A stretch of 64,000 nucleotides of DNA from Iris pallida (lineage: Eukaryota > Streptophyta > Magnoliopsida > Asparagales > Iridaceae), in contig JANAVB010015614.1 of assembly GCA_029216955.1 (NCBI GenBank), positions 1 through 64,000 of the forward strand, given 5' to 3'. Shown in pieces: positions 1 through 10,828 of this stretch. The notes beneath the pieces are model-generated. The model did not search any database and was not told where the DNA came from. It saw only the letters and a program-made list of their open reading frames with translations. The position numbers and the translations under genes are program-made. Position 1 is the first letter of the stretch. Every line of letters starts with the position of its first letter.

Positions 1-540
1 GAAGAACTTCTGGAACGCTCGTAAGTCAATATTGAGACTGAACGGGCTTCCTGACTTAACAGACTCCTCTCACTCTTCTTGGACATCTTTCAAAGGAGGC
101 CAAGGGGCTCTATTTATAGAGTGGAGTTGAGACTCACCTCTCTCCTATCCGATATGGGACTAAAACCAATACTCAAAAAGAGTTTGATATTTTAGATCAT
201 CCCACAATCAGCATAGAAGTGTGCCAGTCCACGCCTACCCTCCCCCCCCGAACACTTCCGTGCATGCACGAGACATCCTGGAGTCCGTGTCCGAGTCCGA
301 GTCCGCACAACAAAAATTAACTTGCATCCTTGTTGGATTTAATCATTTTTCTTCTAGAAATACTCCCACATGGCACAACTTGTGCCCCACTATACCTCAT
401 GTGCATACCTCAACACAAGCAATGCAATTGAGATACTCACCATTTGGTGTAGCCGATGTGGGACTATCTTCTTGTCCAAGGCAAAAACCAACAGTTTTCT
501 CCAAGACTTGCAAAATATACGTGGACTAGAGAAGATGTAA
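1..540 (-). repeat. LTR- or promoter-like repeat fragment
   Basis: No convincing protein is encoded. On the minus strand a TATA-like CTATAAATAGAG (plus positions about 109-120) follows a GTCCCATATCGG motif, and a second GTCCCACATCGG-type motif lies near 452-470. This layout resembles the U3/R part of a plant LTR, but no TG...CA ends or target duplication are visible and the piece runs off the window edge. The assignment is an inference. Confidence 0.3.
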
Positions 541-663
541 CTTTAGTGACTTCAACATAAGATATCCATACTACCTTCTAGAAAGAAATAAAAAGCACAT
601 ACAATGTACATGGCATAAGAGACTAAAGTATGCTAGTCTCGTTACCGAAAAAAAAAAATATAG

Positions 664-817
664 GGTTCACTTTTAGGATTCTTGACAGAATCACGTGTTT
701 GAGAAGACATGTCCTCATAGTTCTCATATAGATTGTGTTTTAACACCCGTATGAGAACCATAAGGATATGTCTTCTTACATCATGTAATTCTGTTAAACA
801 TCCTGAAAATGAACTAC
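664..817. repeat. Foldback (MITE-like) inverted repeat
   Basis: The left arm starts GTTCACTTTTAGGATTCTTG and the right arm, read in reverse complement, gives GTAGTTCATTTTCAGGATG. Both continue through AGAAGACATGTCCTCATAG / AGAAGACATATCCTTATGG. Arms of roughly 70 bases are separated by a short loop, so the whole piece could fold into one imperfect hairpin. No coding capacity and no clear target duplication. Confidence 0.55.
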
Positions 818-1782
818 CACGATAGCGAAAGACTACTAGTCATAGTCTATTAAGTCATGTATAATGAATTCTTTCATCCATCCTTTACTCCTATGCATGT
901 TTCTTATATTTCTTAGAAAAGTCAGGATGTCATATCTTCCATTTTGAGTCACTATATCTTGGCTGCAACTAGTCCACAAAATATTCTTTTCAAGTTGTTG
1001 GAAGACTAATTGCAAATAAAATTAATGTCGTGAGAACGTGCAGCCGTCTGCCACACGATCTCACAACACCCCGCCTGATAAACATGGTATAATCTGAGTC
1101 TGCACGAAAAAAGAAAAGAAAAAATTGCAAATGAATTAAAATATTCTTCGCAAGTTACTAAAAATATTGTAGTTTTTACTATTTTGGTAGTAATTTGTTT
1201 GTATTTTTGTTAATTATGCTGGGGAGTGACTAAGATAAGCATGTTAAAATTCTTAGAAAAAAGGTGATGCATAATCCAGCTTTCAGAAAGCTCCAAAATG
1301 TATTGTCACGGTATTGTAGAACTACATCTATTGCTCCATATGAGATAATATCATATTTCCTGCATTTTAAAACTATAAACAAAATTAATGGTTGTTGAAA
1401 ATAATCGTATTATCTTCTCTTTGTAAATATCTCTGTATTTTCTTCTTTAAGTAGCTTATAAAGAAAAAACAAAAGATATAAGTGTTTGGTTTATTCTGTT
1501 TCAATCGAATCGAATAGAACTAGTGAAAATGGAATAAACTCAAAATCTAAAACCGAAATCAAATCGAAATTAGTCATAACCGAAATCGAATCGGACCGAT
1601 AATCAATTCCGTTTATTCGATATGTTTGGTTGGGCTATCTTTATTTTTTAATGGACATGGCATAAAGTTGAATTTGTGGTTAAATTACATTAAAAAATTA
1701 TAATTTTTATACATACTTTTGTTGTGTTTAAAATTGGATCCAAAGTTGGAATAGTTGTTAAATTATCAAAATTAGGCCTTGA

Positions 1783-1785
<3 letters not shown>
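818..1785. other. AT-rich stretch without a recognisable gene
   Basis: No open frame of substance. At 1500-1640 there are repeated CGAAAT/CGAATC words of the type common in degenerate plant MITEs. Similar TTCGATTC words occur at 40.3-40.4 kb on the other side of element A, possibly the other half of the pre-insertion sequence. Nothing more can be supported. Confidence 0.4.
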
Positions 1786-1832
<47 letters not shown>

Positions 1833-1834
1833 TA

Positions 1835-1918
<84 letters not shown>
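1786..1918. repeat. (TA)n microsatellite at left edge of element A
   Basis: Almost pure TA dinucleotides with a GATATTTAAT interruption and a T-rich interruption. It directly abuts the terminal inverted repeat of element A. A matching TA array abuts the opposite end at 40160-40241. Confidence 0.95.
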
Positions 1919-1922
<4 letters not shown>

Positions 1923-2480
1923 CATTCTACAACGCATCCCATGGAAAAGGATGTATCGATACATCCCAAATCTGAACCATTGGATGTTGATCCAATGGTT
2001 CGGATTGAATATTGAATAGAAACATTCATTTAATGCTGATTTTGACTCTTGACCTCTTGGTAACTTGCTTTAGCAGGTCATTCTTCACTTTAATTTTTTC
2101 AATGAACACCCTAAATTAACTCATATTTACCTCTATTTCGTCCATCCAATTTAATATTTTGTTCATCTATGTATATATTCCGTAACAATAATGTGCATCT
2201 ACGTATAAATTTCGTATTTTTTTTGTTATAAAACTACAGGCCGTAGTCGTGGTGGTGGTAGTGGAATGAGAAACGGAGATGAAGAAGGAAAAGAATCGGT
2301 CCGGTTCGCGTCGAACATCGTTGAGCCCTCCTCGAACAACAAGGAGTACCACGGCGCGCGCTCTGCAGGCTCCCAACTTAGTAAATTTTACTGTCCATGC
2401 CATTGTCAGAAATTTTATTTTATCTAACAATTTAATATTTTGGTTATAAAGCGACAGGCCATGGTGGTGGTGGTGAACGG
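1919..2480 (+). repeat. Left terminal inverted repeat region of element A
   Basis: It matches the reverse complement of 39.4-40.16 kb in two blocks. The outer block (1919-2165) ends at TCCATCCAATTTAATATTTTG. The inner block (2220-2370) has a Gly-rich codon run (GGTGGTGGTAGTGG) followed by GGAGATGAAGAAGGAAAAG and GAGCCCTCCTCGAACAAC. Part of the inner block (the TTATAAAGCGACAGGCCATGG region) is duplicated again near 2430-2480. Between the blocks the right end has about 340 bases that the left lacks. Confidence 0.65.
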
Positions 2481-2519
2481 AGGAAACCTGCTTCTGAGGT
2501 CGGGCGGATCATCTGCTCT

Positions 2520-2930
2520 CATATTTTTTAAAAAAATCGATTTTTTAACAATAATATTTTTTACTTTTCTAATGATAATATTTTCGAAGAGAACGGTTAT
2601 TTTTTTTGTTTGATGTGACAGTATTTTTAAAAAATATCATTACCAAAGTATATTCGAATTTTACATTAACAAAGTATGGTACAATTTGGACGGAGAATGA
2701 CCATTCTCCGTGCCTTCAACACGGAGAATGGCACTCTCTGTACTTTTAATAAAATATGGTAGATTTAGGACGGAGAATGTTCAAGTATCGCATTCATTTT
2801 TCATCAAATATTTACAGTATTTTTAATATCATTTACCAAAGTATATTTTTAATATTAAAGCATGTTGAATAAAATTTGAATATCATTTAATCAGGCTTCC
2901 ACTGTATGGCTGCACAAAATCAGGTGACGA
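2520..2930 (+). repeat. Single copy of the element-B tandem monomer, with a palindromic ACGGAGAATG motif
   Basis: Blocks such as TTTCTAATGATAATATTTTC, CAAAGTATATTCGAATTTT and TTTAATCAGGCTTCCACT are the same as in the tandem units of 44-62 kb. They are split here by GGACGGAGAATGACCATTCTCCGTG at about 2689-2713 and a partial second copy. This ties elements A and B to one family. Confidence 0.65.
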
Positions 2931-4882
2931 AAAAAATTATTGCGAGTGTTTGAATATAATTAACCTACTATCCAGAGAAATTTTTTTACATTACATACTT
3001 TGCTTCAGCAATAACAAGGAATGAACAGGCAGGATTACATTATACATTACATTGACATCGAATTCATATTGATGGCATCGATGTACTGATTATTTACAGA
3101 AAGCAAAACACATTCCAATCAAATAAAGTTTCAATGATCCCAGGAACGCATCCGGAATGAGGCCATCTGTAAACCCTAGGAATGCATGCAGTACTCATGA
3201 CATCTGTGAAGGCCATCTGCAAATCAAAGGATTACACCAAAAAATCAAAATCATATGTGAAGGCCAACTGCAAATCAAATAAACGCTTCAACCAAACAAA
3301 TCATGATCAAATTAAGTATACTTTATTCCAAGTCCAATAAACTGCATAATCCACGTTACAGTAATCTGTCCAATCCACGTTAGTAAGTCAACATAGAACC
3401 TGCATAATTCACAATACAAAATCCAAACAAATATCAGACATACTCTAAATTTAATACCATATTACTTTTTCCAAACAAATTATGAAACATGCACCGTAAC
3501 GGTGCTTAGTACAAGCGAAAAGTTTAGTCTTACAATATTTCAAACACAAAATTTAGTTTGACCGCCAAGACCAGCAAATATTCAGAACCATATTACAATT
3601 CAAATATCTTCAAATTGAAATAAAATTTCAAAACTCAAAAGATGAATCTTCATCTCCATGTCCTTCTTCTTCTTCTTTTTTTTTCTTCTTCAAAATATCC
3701 TTCACCTACACCTTGAGGACGGAATAAGAAAAATTATAGTCAGTATGGACTCACTGTATATGTAGAAATGACATCTAGTAACATAAATAGAAGTATGAAA
3801 TGAGGGCTAGCATTAGAGTGTCAATGTGCATGGTGTATATTTTTACATAAGAGTATCAATGTGCACACTGCAGTTCTAACATTAGAGTATCAATGTGCAC
3901 AGTGCGGGGTCTATGATTTGATCCCATTTTGTATCTAACACTGAGTAGTGAGTACACTCTCCAGTTAGCTCAATTTTTAGGTTATTCTCAAGGACTCTCT
4001 CTAGTGTCAGGTTACCAAGTAAGTTTAAGTGCCTAGCTTACCCTTAAGTACAACCTATATTATAGCAGTGTGCTCATGCTTATAATACCAAATATCACTG
4101 ACTGAGGGAGTGTTCTAGCTCAGTCCTAATTCAAGTATCAAACATACATTACATGTCGTAAGGCATTCCCACTCTGTACATACATTGGACCATCATCTGT
4201 TCAGTCCTAAATCACCATTTAAGGGTGCAATTGGGCAGTATCATTGCAGGTATCAGAGCATCAAGAAGAGAAGTATCATGCAATATTAACTATTCGGTTT
4301 AGCTAAGTATCAGAGCATCAATTAGCAGAGTATCAGAGCATTAGAGCATCAAGTAGTAGAGTATCTGTGCAATATTAACTTTTAATGTAAATTATTTGCA
4401 GTATCAGAGCATCATCAAGTAGCAGAGTATCAGTGCAACATTAACTTTTATTGTAAATTATTTACATTATCAGAGCATCAAGTAGCAGAGTATCAGAGCA
4501 TCAAGGATATCCAGAGTAGCTTTGATTCAAGATCATGTGCTTCTGTCCTAAAGTGTTTAATGTAGAATATAGGGGCTAAGAAGTTTGATATATCCTTAAG
4601 CATCAGAGATGAAGATTCAGTTTAGCTGAGTTGAAGCTCACAAGGGTATACAATGTACACAGTAATAACTGGATTGGAGCCTTAATTCAAATACAAATGA
4701 TTCCATGAATTCCATTTTTAGTGATGATACTGAGTATCGTCCTATTAACAAGTATATACAGTTAGCAAGCAAATGTGTATTAGATTACGAAATCATCAAG
4801 AGTAGTAGAATAAAGAAAAAAAATGAAAAGTAGCACCAGTTCGGGCTAGCCCCATTTACTTTTTCACGAGGAAAAGGAAATC
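2931..4882. other. AT-rich non-coding stretch with degenerate repeats
   Basis: No gene is recognised. Short direct repeats are frequent: CAAATCAAA/GAAGGCCATCTGCAAATC near 3150-3290, AATCCACGTTA near 3350-3385, and the phrase AGAGTATCAATGTGCACA near 3815-3900. It may be the 3' non-coding part of the minus-strand transposon-protein relic at 4883-6247, or older insertion debris. Confidence 0.4.
4240..4510. repeat. Short tandem repeat around GTATCAGAGCATCAAG
   Basis: The phrase GTATCAGAGCATCA occurs repeatedly, alternating with AAGTAGCAGAGTATC and with a longer unit containing CAATATTAACTTTTAATG and TAAATTATTTGCA. Units are imperfect, about 30-90 bases long. GTATCAGAGC is also the core of the usual plant retroelement primer-binding site, but there is no LTR edge here, so it is treated as a minisatellite. 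Confidence 0.6.
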
Positions 4883-6247
4883 TTATTCTTCGTCAGGAAA
4901 TTCAACCTCTATCAGTTTAAACTTATCTAGAATCAATTTCTGGTTGTCGGATATAGTCTTCATCTCTTTGAAGACATTCTCAAAGTTTGCAGCAAAAACA
5001 TTGTATAGATCATCAACCATGTCCTTAGTGTTGGGATTCCATAAGTTGATGGTTTTCTAGATGTTGATGGTTTGCTTCCTGCTGCTGTCCGTTTCCAAAC
5101 ATTCGAATGAAGGTTAGTTTTCTCATTGGGCCTTTATTTTTAATATAAATATCCCCTTCTAAGCTTGGGACAGAATGTTTACTAGCCATTGAGCATATAA
5201 ATCCTCCGAAAGGGAGAGCTGTCCTTGTAGTTGATTTTTTCCTGAGATGCATTACTCTACTGAACATGTAAGAACCTATCCATCCTTTTTTTCTCATATA
5301 AAAAAATTTACTCTCTCGAGATGGATGGAAAACTCATGTCCAGTAGGGTTGAGTGTTTGAGATACGTAGGCATGCAACAATTTATACAAAGTTTTTAATT
5401 GATCTTTTTATACATTTTGAGGGTCTTGGCATCCACTGATACACCTGTAATCTCATGAATTGCATCCCTCATGAAAATATTATCAATATCTTTCATATCA
5501 AACTCAGAAACTAAATCAAATCCATAAAATTTGTTGATGATAGCAGCATTTACCCTAATCAGTTTCTCTCTCAGAAACACCAGTTGTTGATCCTCTTCCT
5601 TTTCTTTAATTTCAGCCGGAAGATTTGAGTAAAATTCTCTTACTATTGTTTGGGAGATTTTCTTAAGACATGATTTGTTCAATTTCTCCAACTGATAGAA
5701 TTTTAATATATCCAGGAAAGCTTCGTCTTCGACATCATCCATCTTAATTGATCTTTTATGCATAACAGCCTTTTATTTGAAATGTTTATTGTAAGTCTTT
5801 TTAGATTTAGAGTCTGTAAAATTTTTTACCTCTTCTCCATCCTGGAACTTATTGATGATTGCTCTTCCTCTTCATCGACCTCTTTGATGAGAATTCAAAC
5901 TCCTCAGAGTACGCTGATGACTCTGTATTCGTTGTCACCTTAGCCTTCGCTTGAGTACGCCTTAGATCTTCATAAGTTGAGTCTTCCAACGACTCTGTAT
6001 CGAAGATAGATTTTTCGGTCTTTATCGATCAATGAGTTTTTAGCCTTTTTGCAGGTGGCTTGACTGCTGCCGCCGCTTTCGTTATTGCTGCCGCCGCCGC
6101 TGCTTCCGCCTCTGTCCTTTCGACCTCTGCCCTAGCGACCATAATATTGGCTTTCGCCTTTCTTGCAAGTTCTGCCCTTCGGGCCTGTATCACATCCCTT
6201 TGTGGATTCTTCCCCTTCGGAGACGGTCGTTGTTTCTTCGGCGACAT
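4883..6247 (-). pseudogene. 'Putative plant transposon protein' family relic
   Basis: Read right to left: an N-terminal segment from ATG 6247 (MSPKKQRPSPKG, then an Ala/Lys/Glu-rich helix, stop near 6029). Next comes a domain segment (5763-5395) with EFYSNL and INKFYGFD, followed by HAYVSQTLNPTGHEFS near 5370. A further frame (5297-5025) has ALPFGGFICSMASK, and a coiled-coil-like tail ends in VEFPDEE and a stop at 4883. The order and the EFY.NL / INK.YG / LPFGGFI motifs fit the family annotated in plants as putative plant transposon protein, usually part of non-autonomous retroelements. Frame changes near 5290 and 5760-6030 and several stops show it is broken, unless some gaps are introns. 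No function can be given beyond transposon association. Confidence 0.55.
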
Positions 6248-7117
6248 TTTGATAATTTTAAGCAGTCGTTTGGGAGAGTATTTGGAGAGGGTTTGGGAGA
6301 AAGAAGAGGGTTTGAGAGAAGAAGAGAAAAAATTCGACTGTCTTATATGACCTTGGGAAGTGACAATCTTTGAGTAGTTTTGAGTCTTAAATTTTATAAG
6401 AGCTCCAACCTTTGGGATTCTGAGACCATAATTCTAAAAACTACTTTCTAAAATTAAATTTATTACTATTATTACTAGTATATCCACGTGAAATCACTAC
6501 ATAAACTTTAAGCATGCGAAGTTTTAAACGTGTTCCGTATAAATTATTGAAAAACTTTCCAAAAACATGGTCGAAACATGTTTAATTAACGAAATTTGAC
6601 AACATATTTAAGAATGTGAAGTTTCTAATCTCAATATTTCTATTTCTGAATTTTTGATTGAATTTTTGAACGTATTTGTTTTTGCATTGAGCCGATCTAT
6701 ACTTGTATTTTGGCCATCCCGAATTTTTCCCGTTTGACGACTTGCTAACAAGACTATGTACTTGAAAAGAGTAAAATTAAAACACTCAAAGTTGTCCTGT
6801 AGTTTACTTTATAATCATATTTAAGATGGATTTGACAGCAAGAACTTGACGCTGGCAGCATAATCAATTATATGACTTAACAAGTCATTAATGGGGATAT
6901 CGTCACAGATATATGGATTTGACGTAACAAGATTGTTAATTAAAAAATAGATAAAATAGTTAGTCACTTGCAGCCGAAACCAAATTAAGTTAACAAAATA
7001 TTAGATTGCATTAAATTCCAGCTTCTTCACCGAAACATTCTCCGACGAAGGATACAAGAGGAGGGAAAAAATTATAAAAAACTAAAAAAAAGAAAAAAAA
7101 AGAGGTCACGTAGACCC
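6248..7117. other. Stretch without a recognisable gene
   Basis: AT-rich; the first 100 bases are the likely 5' flank of the preceding relic. I see no RNA gene, no tandem repeat and no convincing open frame. A run of A/AAG at 7070-7105 would be a T-rich tract downstream of the minus-strand frame at 7118-7438. Confidence 0.4.
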
Positions 7118-7438
7118 CTAACTAGCGTCGCGGAGAACCTCCGCAAAGTCCTGCAAGGTGCGCACACCCGCCCTATGGCACAGGCGGCGTAGCCCTTCCC
7201 TCTTCTTCAGAGAATCACGTTCCTCCAGAGTGATAGACAACATGTCAAAGTTGGACGCCGGATCAAGAGGTCGAGCAATGACCTCCAGTGACAACCCGCA
7301 GAAGGTCAGGAAGTCCGCAGCCTCTGCCAGCCAGTCATGGGCCGGAGGCGGCGCAGAGGGTGCTCCATGTGGAGAGGCTAGACGACGGAAAGAAGACTCT
7401 GGCCATGGTTCCCAACCAGAAGATTTTTTTGGAGCCAT
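7118..7438 (-). CDS. Unrecognised small open frame (MAPKKSSGW...)
   Basis: About 107 codons from the ATG at 7438, chosen over an upstream in-frame ATG at 7465 because that one lies inside the CACTA-1 end and so cannot be original. The product begins MAPKKSSGWEPWPESSFRRL, has a Pro/Ala stretch, then a predicted helical part with DFLTFCGLSLEVIARPL and ends LQDFAEVLRDAS. GC content is clearly higher than the surroundings. I do not recognise the family. CACTA-1 is inserted 24 bases upstream of the ATG, so any promoter has been displaced. It may be a retroelement accessory frame or chance. Confidence 0.3.
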   Translation of the reverse strand: MAPKKSSGWEPWPESSFRRLASPHGAPSAPPPAHDWLAEAADFLTFCGLSLEVIARPLDPASNFDMLSITLEERDSLKKREGLRRLCHRAGVRTLQDFAEVLRDAS

Positions 7439-7988
7439 GTTAAATGTGCAACCTACCCAAATCACTACAACAAAAAATCCTTTTAATGACGGCTAAAAAG
7501 CGTCATTAATGACGTACCATGACGCTTTTTTTTTCCACAGCAACCGTCATAAAAACGGGTGTTATAAATATTTTTTAAAAGCGTCATAAAATAACCGTCA
7601 TGAATATGATGAGTTTCTGCTACACTTATTTTCAGCGTAGTTTGAAAGCGTTATGAATAGATAATATGTATAGACTCAATTCAGCACATTTATAACGCTC
7701 AATTCTGCACATTTATATATTACTTTCCAAAAATTATAGATCAATGCTCAATGTTGCTCAATTCAATTTCAAAACATTCATTTGAACCATATTCACAAGA
7801 AAACATCTAAATGTTATAGAGTACCATTTAATCCATTTACAAATATACATAACATATATCACCATCTTCATTACATTTTTTCAAAATAAGACATCCAAAT
7901 ACATATATTTACAAATACTACTAGTAAGTAGACCCTCAAAACTATTAGTACATTGGCTTCAACTTTGAGCACATCAAAACTGTCGGCA

Positions 7989-8220
7989 TCACGTAGCAAA
8001 ATCCTGAAAAATGTCTCCCTCCATCATACACTTTGTGTTAAAGAAGTAGCCAAGATGACTACACAACTCAAACAATTCTCTCAGAGGGGGCAGTTCAAGA
8101 CTATCAGGTGATACATTGGGAGCAAGTAATGGTTCAAATACCTCCCAAACCTTATGTAGGTTGAGCCTTGTATCAATTAATATAGCACCTGCTATGCTTT
8201 CGACAATGTCTGCAAGAACC
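7989..8220 (-). pseudogene. Captured Dicer-like RNase III exon fragment
   Basis: After a splice-acceptor-like TGTCGCAG the frame reads VLADIVESIAGAILIDT, then VWEVFEPLLAP, LELPPLRELFELCSHLGYFF, and stops near 7989. DIVESIAGAI with a following PLREL is the signature of the second RNase III domain of plant Dicer-like proteins; the ELPPLREL...LGYF wording is closest, from memory, to the DCL4 type. In a real Dicer this region helps bind divalent metal and cut long double-stranded RNA. Here about 77 codons survive, without the helicase, PAZ or first RNase III domains, so no enzyme can be made. It lies inside CACTA-1, so capture by the element is the natural explanation. Confidence 0.65.
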
Positions 8221-9296
8221 TGCGACAGCAAAAATGATACAAAGTAAATAACACCGTAAAAAGCAATGCTAGATACTCTGAAAAATCATCATACATAATG
8301 TTTAGATTTCTCAGTCATCATTATATGATGTTTAGGCTTTCATAAAAAACTTTACCTTGTAGCCTTTGGAGATAAACAGGGAAAAATGAAGACGGTGAAG
8401 AAAAAACAGAACGAGTACCACATTTTTTTTCCAGATTGTGATGATGAGGTTCAATACTGTAGTTAATGACCACAAACATACGAGTTGCTACCATTAATAA
8501 CATTACATGAACGAAAAGGAAGAGAAGCTGCAGCACCTGCCTGAAGTAGAGTGACTGTCTATGTCTACTTTATAGTGAGTGAACACTACTTAGCAGGAAA
8601 ATTATAGCCAATGGTTAATTTGTCGTGAAGCACACATACTTATGATCTATCCAGATAATATAATAAGCATAAGCTTCGAGACATAAAGAATAAACACTTA
8701 GGTACGCAATAAAACTCAATGGTTATGATTTATCTATATTGCACAGATACAAATACAATACTGTACAAAATGGATAAAGTAACAGAAATGCTGCACCACT
8801 ATGAAGTGATGTACCATATTTTGTTTGAAATGGAATTATTTCCTAAGACCCAATTCACTTCTATTTCCAAGCCCTCAATCAATAAATTTTCTAGATCCGC
8901 CCGTTTGTTACAACATTACGCAAGCAATGCAAAGAGATGAACTAAAATGGAATCACCAAAAAAAATAAGATAGTCCCTTTATAGTTAAAGCATACAATTC
9001 TAGAATAGGTTTGTAATCTTATACTTGTTCATATTTGAGACTTAAACTGAGGATTGCATAAAATACTAATTTTGTTACCAGTAATTGAATCTTGAAGATT
9101 ATATTCGGATGTTAGTGCAAACAGCATATCTGAAAAATAAATATTAGCATCTAATGTATGCATGCCATGTAATTTAGAACATATAAAGAGTGCATATGAT
9201 GACATGGTGGTTTGTGAACTAGTACTGATATTTCAGATTTAGTAACAGCAGGGAACAAGAATGGTAAGCTACAACCTTGATCTGGGAAAATTACCT

Positions 9297-9420
9297 CCAA
9301 CTCTTGTTTGGAATGGATGGGTCCTTTCGGAACAGGACCTTCTTCGTCTTCGTCGTCACTGATGAGGAGTGCCTCCTCCATTTCAGAACCCATTATTTCA
9401 CCCTCTTCTTCATCCTCTTC

Positions 9421-9452
<32 letters not shown>

Positions 9453-9888
9453 CTTCTTCTTCTTCTTCTTCTTCCTCACTGCTGCTCGACTCACTGCTGC
9501 TGCTGCTACTACTACTTGAAGAAGACTCGTCACTACTTTCTTCATCATCATCATCATCTTGTTCGTTCTCCTCCTCCTCCTTCACCATCATAGAAGGATC
9601 ATTCTTCTCCTCTCCAGTCAGATCTCCGTCGACCCTTCCCACCGCGGTGGTCGTTTCCGCCTCTCCGGTCAAATCGGTCGTCCCATCGTTCCCGTCTCCG
9701 CCATGTGTGCGCGGTGTTCACCAGCCGGCGGCGGCGGGCGTAGGCGGCCACGGAGCCGAAGACGTCGCATCCGCCGTCGATCTCCAGCATGTGCGCCCGG
9801 TGTTCACCAGCCGGACCTCCATCACCGGCTTCAGGTCCTCCGACGACCCCTCCGATATGGTCGAGATCGCACCTCGGCTAAGATCCAT
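9297..9888 (-). pseudogene. Captured NAF1-like exon, with an RPA1-like N-terminal piece
   Basis: From the ATG at 9888 the frame begins MDLSRGAISTISEG and continues DLKPVMEVRLVNTG, resembling the N-terminus of plant replication protein A large subunits (tentative). A TGA follows at 9720-9718. The same frame continues past it: an acidic/Ser run encoded by (TTC)n on plus, EEGEIMGSEMEE, then PVPKGPIHSKQELE directly before a GTAATT donor. KGPI.SK.ELE after an acidic stretch is typical of NAF1, the H/ACA snoRNP assembly factor, and the donor after ELE fits its first exon. The short phrase CGGCTGGTGAACACC occurs twice (minus strand), consistent with a chimeric join. Not a functional gene. Confidence 0.5.
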
Positions 9889-10212
9889 CGATCAGAAACC
9901 CTAATCTAACTCTTGAGGAAATGGGGGGAGAAGAGGTTTGGAGAGATGCTGCTCCTTAAAAAATGGATGAGAAATGAATTTTCTCTCTCCCACTTAGCTT
10001 TTATACAGTAAAAAATTACAAGTTTGCCACCGCTCTAAAGTATTAATGACGTTTTGTTTTATAAACGTTATAAAAAGCCCAAAATTAGTCCAAACCGTCA
10101 TAGAAAAAAGGTATTTTTCAATTGGATAACGCTTATGTATCAGCCGTCATTAAAACTCCCTGTCGAGCGTCATTAAAAGGGTTTTTTGTTGTAGTGAATG
10201 AATGGGGACCCC

Positions 10213-10214
<2 letters not shown>

Positions 10215-10267
<53 letters not shown>

Positions 10268-10268
10268 T
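10215..10268. repeat. (TA)n microsatellite
   Basis: A TA dinucleotide run just outside the right end of CACTA-1, grading into TATTTATATA. No element edge is recognisable beside it. Confidence 0.9.
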
Positions 10269-10480
10269 ATTTTATTTTTTTATATACACACGTTTCTAAC
10301 CGACTCTTCTTATTCCTTATTCAAAGTTGGGGATATTCAATGACCTCCGGTGACTCTTCTTATTCTCTAACAACGACCGATTTGTCGTGTAATATAGGGT
10401 CAAGCAACAGTTTGACCATTATTTATGATACAAACAATTGGAAAACATGGGAATTTTTTTTGGGTGTCATTTTTCATCAA

Positions 10481-10600
10481 ATGTAAGTCCTAGCTTAGTT
10501 GGTTGTGTTGTTTGGCTTTTACATGGAAGACCTAGTTTCGAGTCTGGTGTGTGGGTTCTGTAGAATTTTTCTATTGTTATCATTTTTTGGGTGCTATTAT
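10481..10600 (+). mobile_element. tRNA-derived SINE-like head
   Basis: An A-box match TAGCTTAGTTGG at 10491-10502 is followed about 33 bases later by a B-box match AGTTTCGAGTCTGG near 10534-10547. This is the internal RNA polymerase III promoter arrangement of tRNA-related SINEs. There is no cloverleaf, so it is not a tRNA gene. The body runs into a T-rich tail; ends and target duplication are not resolved. Confidence 0.55.
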
Positions 10601-10627
10601 ATGCTTTAAATTTAGTATAGAACAATT

Positions 10628-10828
10628 TGGGACGGGTAATGGCCATTCTTTGTGCTTCTAACACAGAGAATGTCCATTCTCTGTGCTTCTAACATGGAGA
10701 ATGGCCATTCTCCGTGCTTCTAACACGAAAAATGGTCGTTCTCCGTGTTTTTGACACGGAGAATGTCCGTTCTCCTTAGTTTTGACACGGAGAATGACTA
10801 TTCTCCGTGCTTTTAACAAAGTATGGTA
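10628..10828. repeat. Tandem palindromic minisatellite (ACGGAGAATG/CATTCTCCGT)
   Basis: About six imperfect units of 30-35 bases, each with a near-palindrome such as GGAGAATGGCCATTCTCCGT joined by GCTTCTAACAC or TTTTGACAC spacers. The same unit recurs at 2689-2760, 36610-36900 and 37858-37905, all inside element A. Confidence 0.85.

Larger units (their letters stand above)
7463..10196. mobile_element. CACTA-1: gene-fragment-carrying (Pack-type) CACTA element
   Basis: The left end reads CACTACAACAAAAAATCC and the right end, reversed, CACTACAACAAAAAACCC, followed on both sides by TTTTAATGACG. The 3-bp target duplication AAT is perfect (7460-7462 and 10197-10199). Subterminal zones contain repeated GTCATTAA/TTAATGACG words in both orientations. 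It is 2734 bp with no transposase, so non-autonomous. The interior carries GC-rich exon-like pieces of host genes on the minus strand (a Dicer-like RNase III piece and a NAF1-like piece), with splice-site-like borders kept. Confidence 0.92.

Noticed and set aside
5758..5943. Plus-strand frame opposite the transposon-protein relic
   Set aside because: It lies antisense to the better supported minus-strand coding relic and has no recognisable features.
9277..9593. Plus-strand Ser-, Leu- and Phe-rich frames
   Set aside because: They are the complement of the (GAA/GAG)n acidic run of the NAF1-like exon on minus.
10491..10547. Possible tRNA gene
   Set aside because: A- and B-box-like words are present but no acceptor, anticodon or T-stem pairing is apparent; SINE head fits better.
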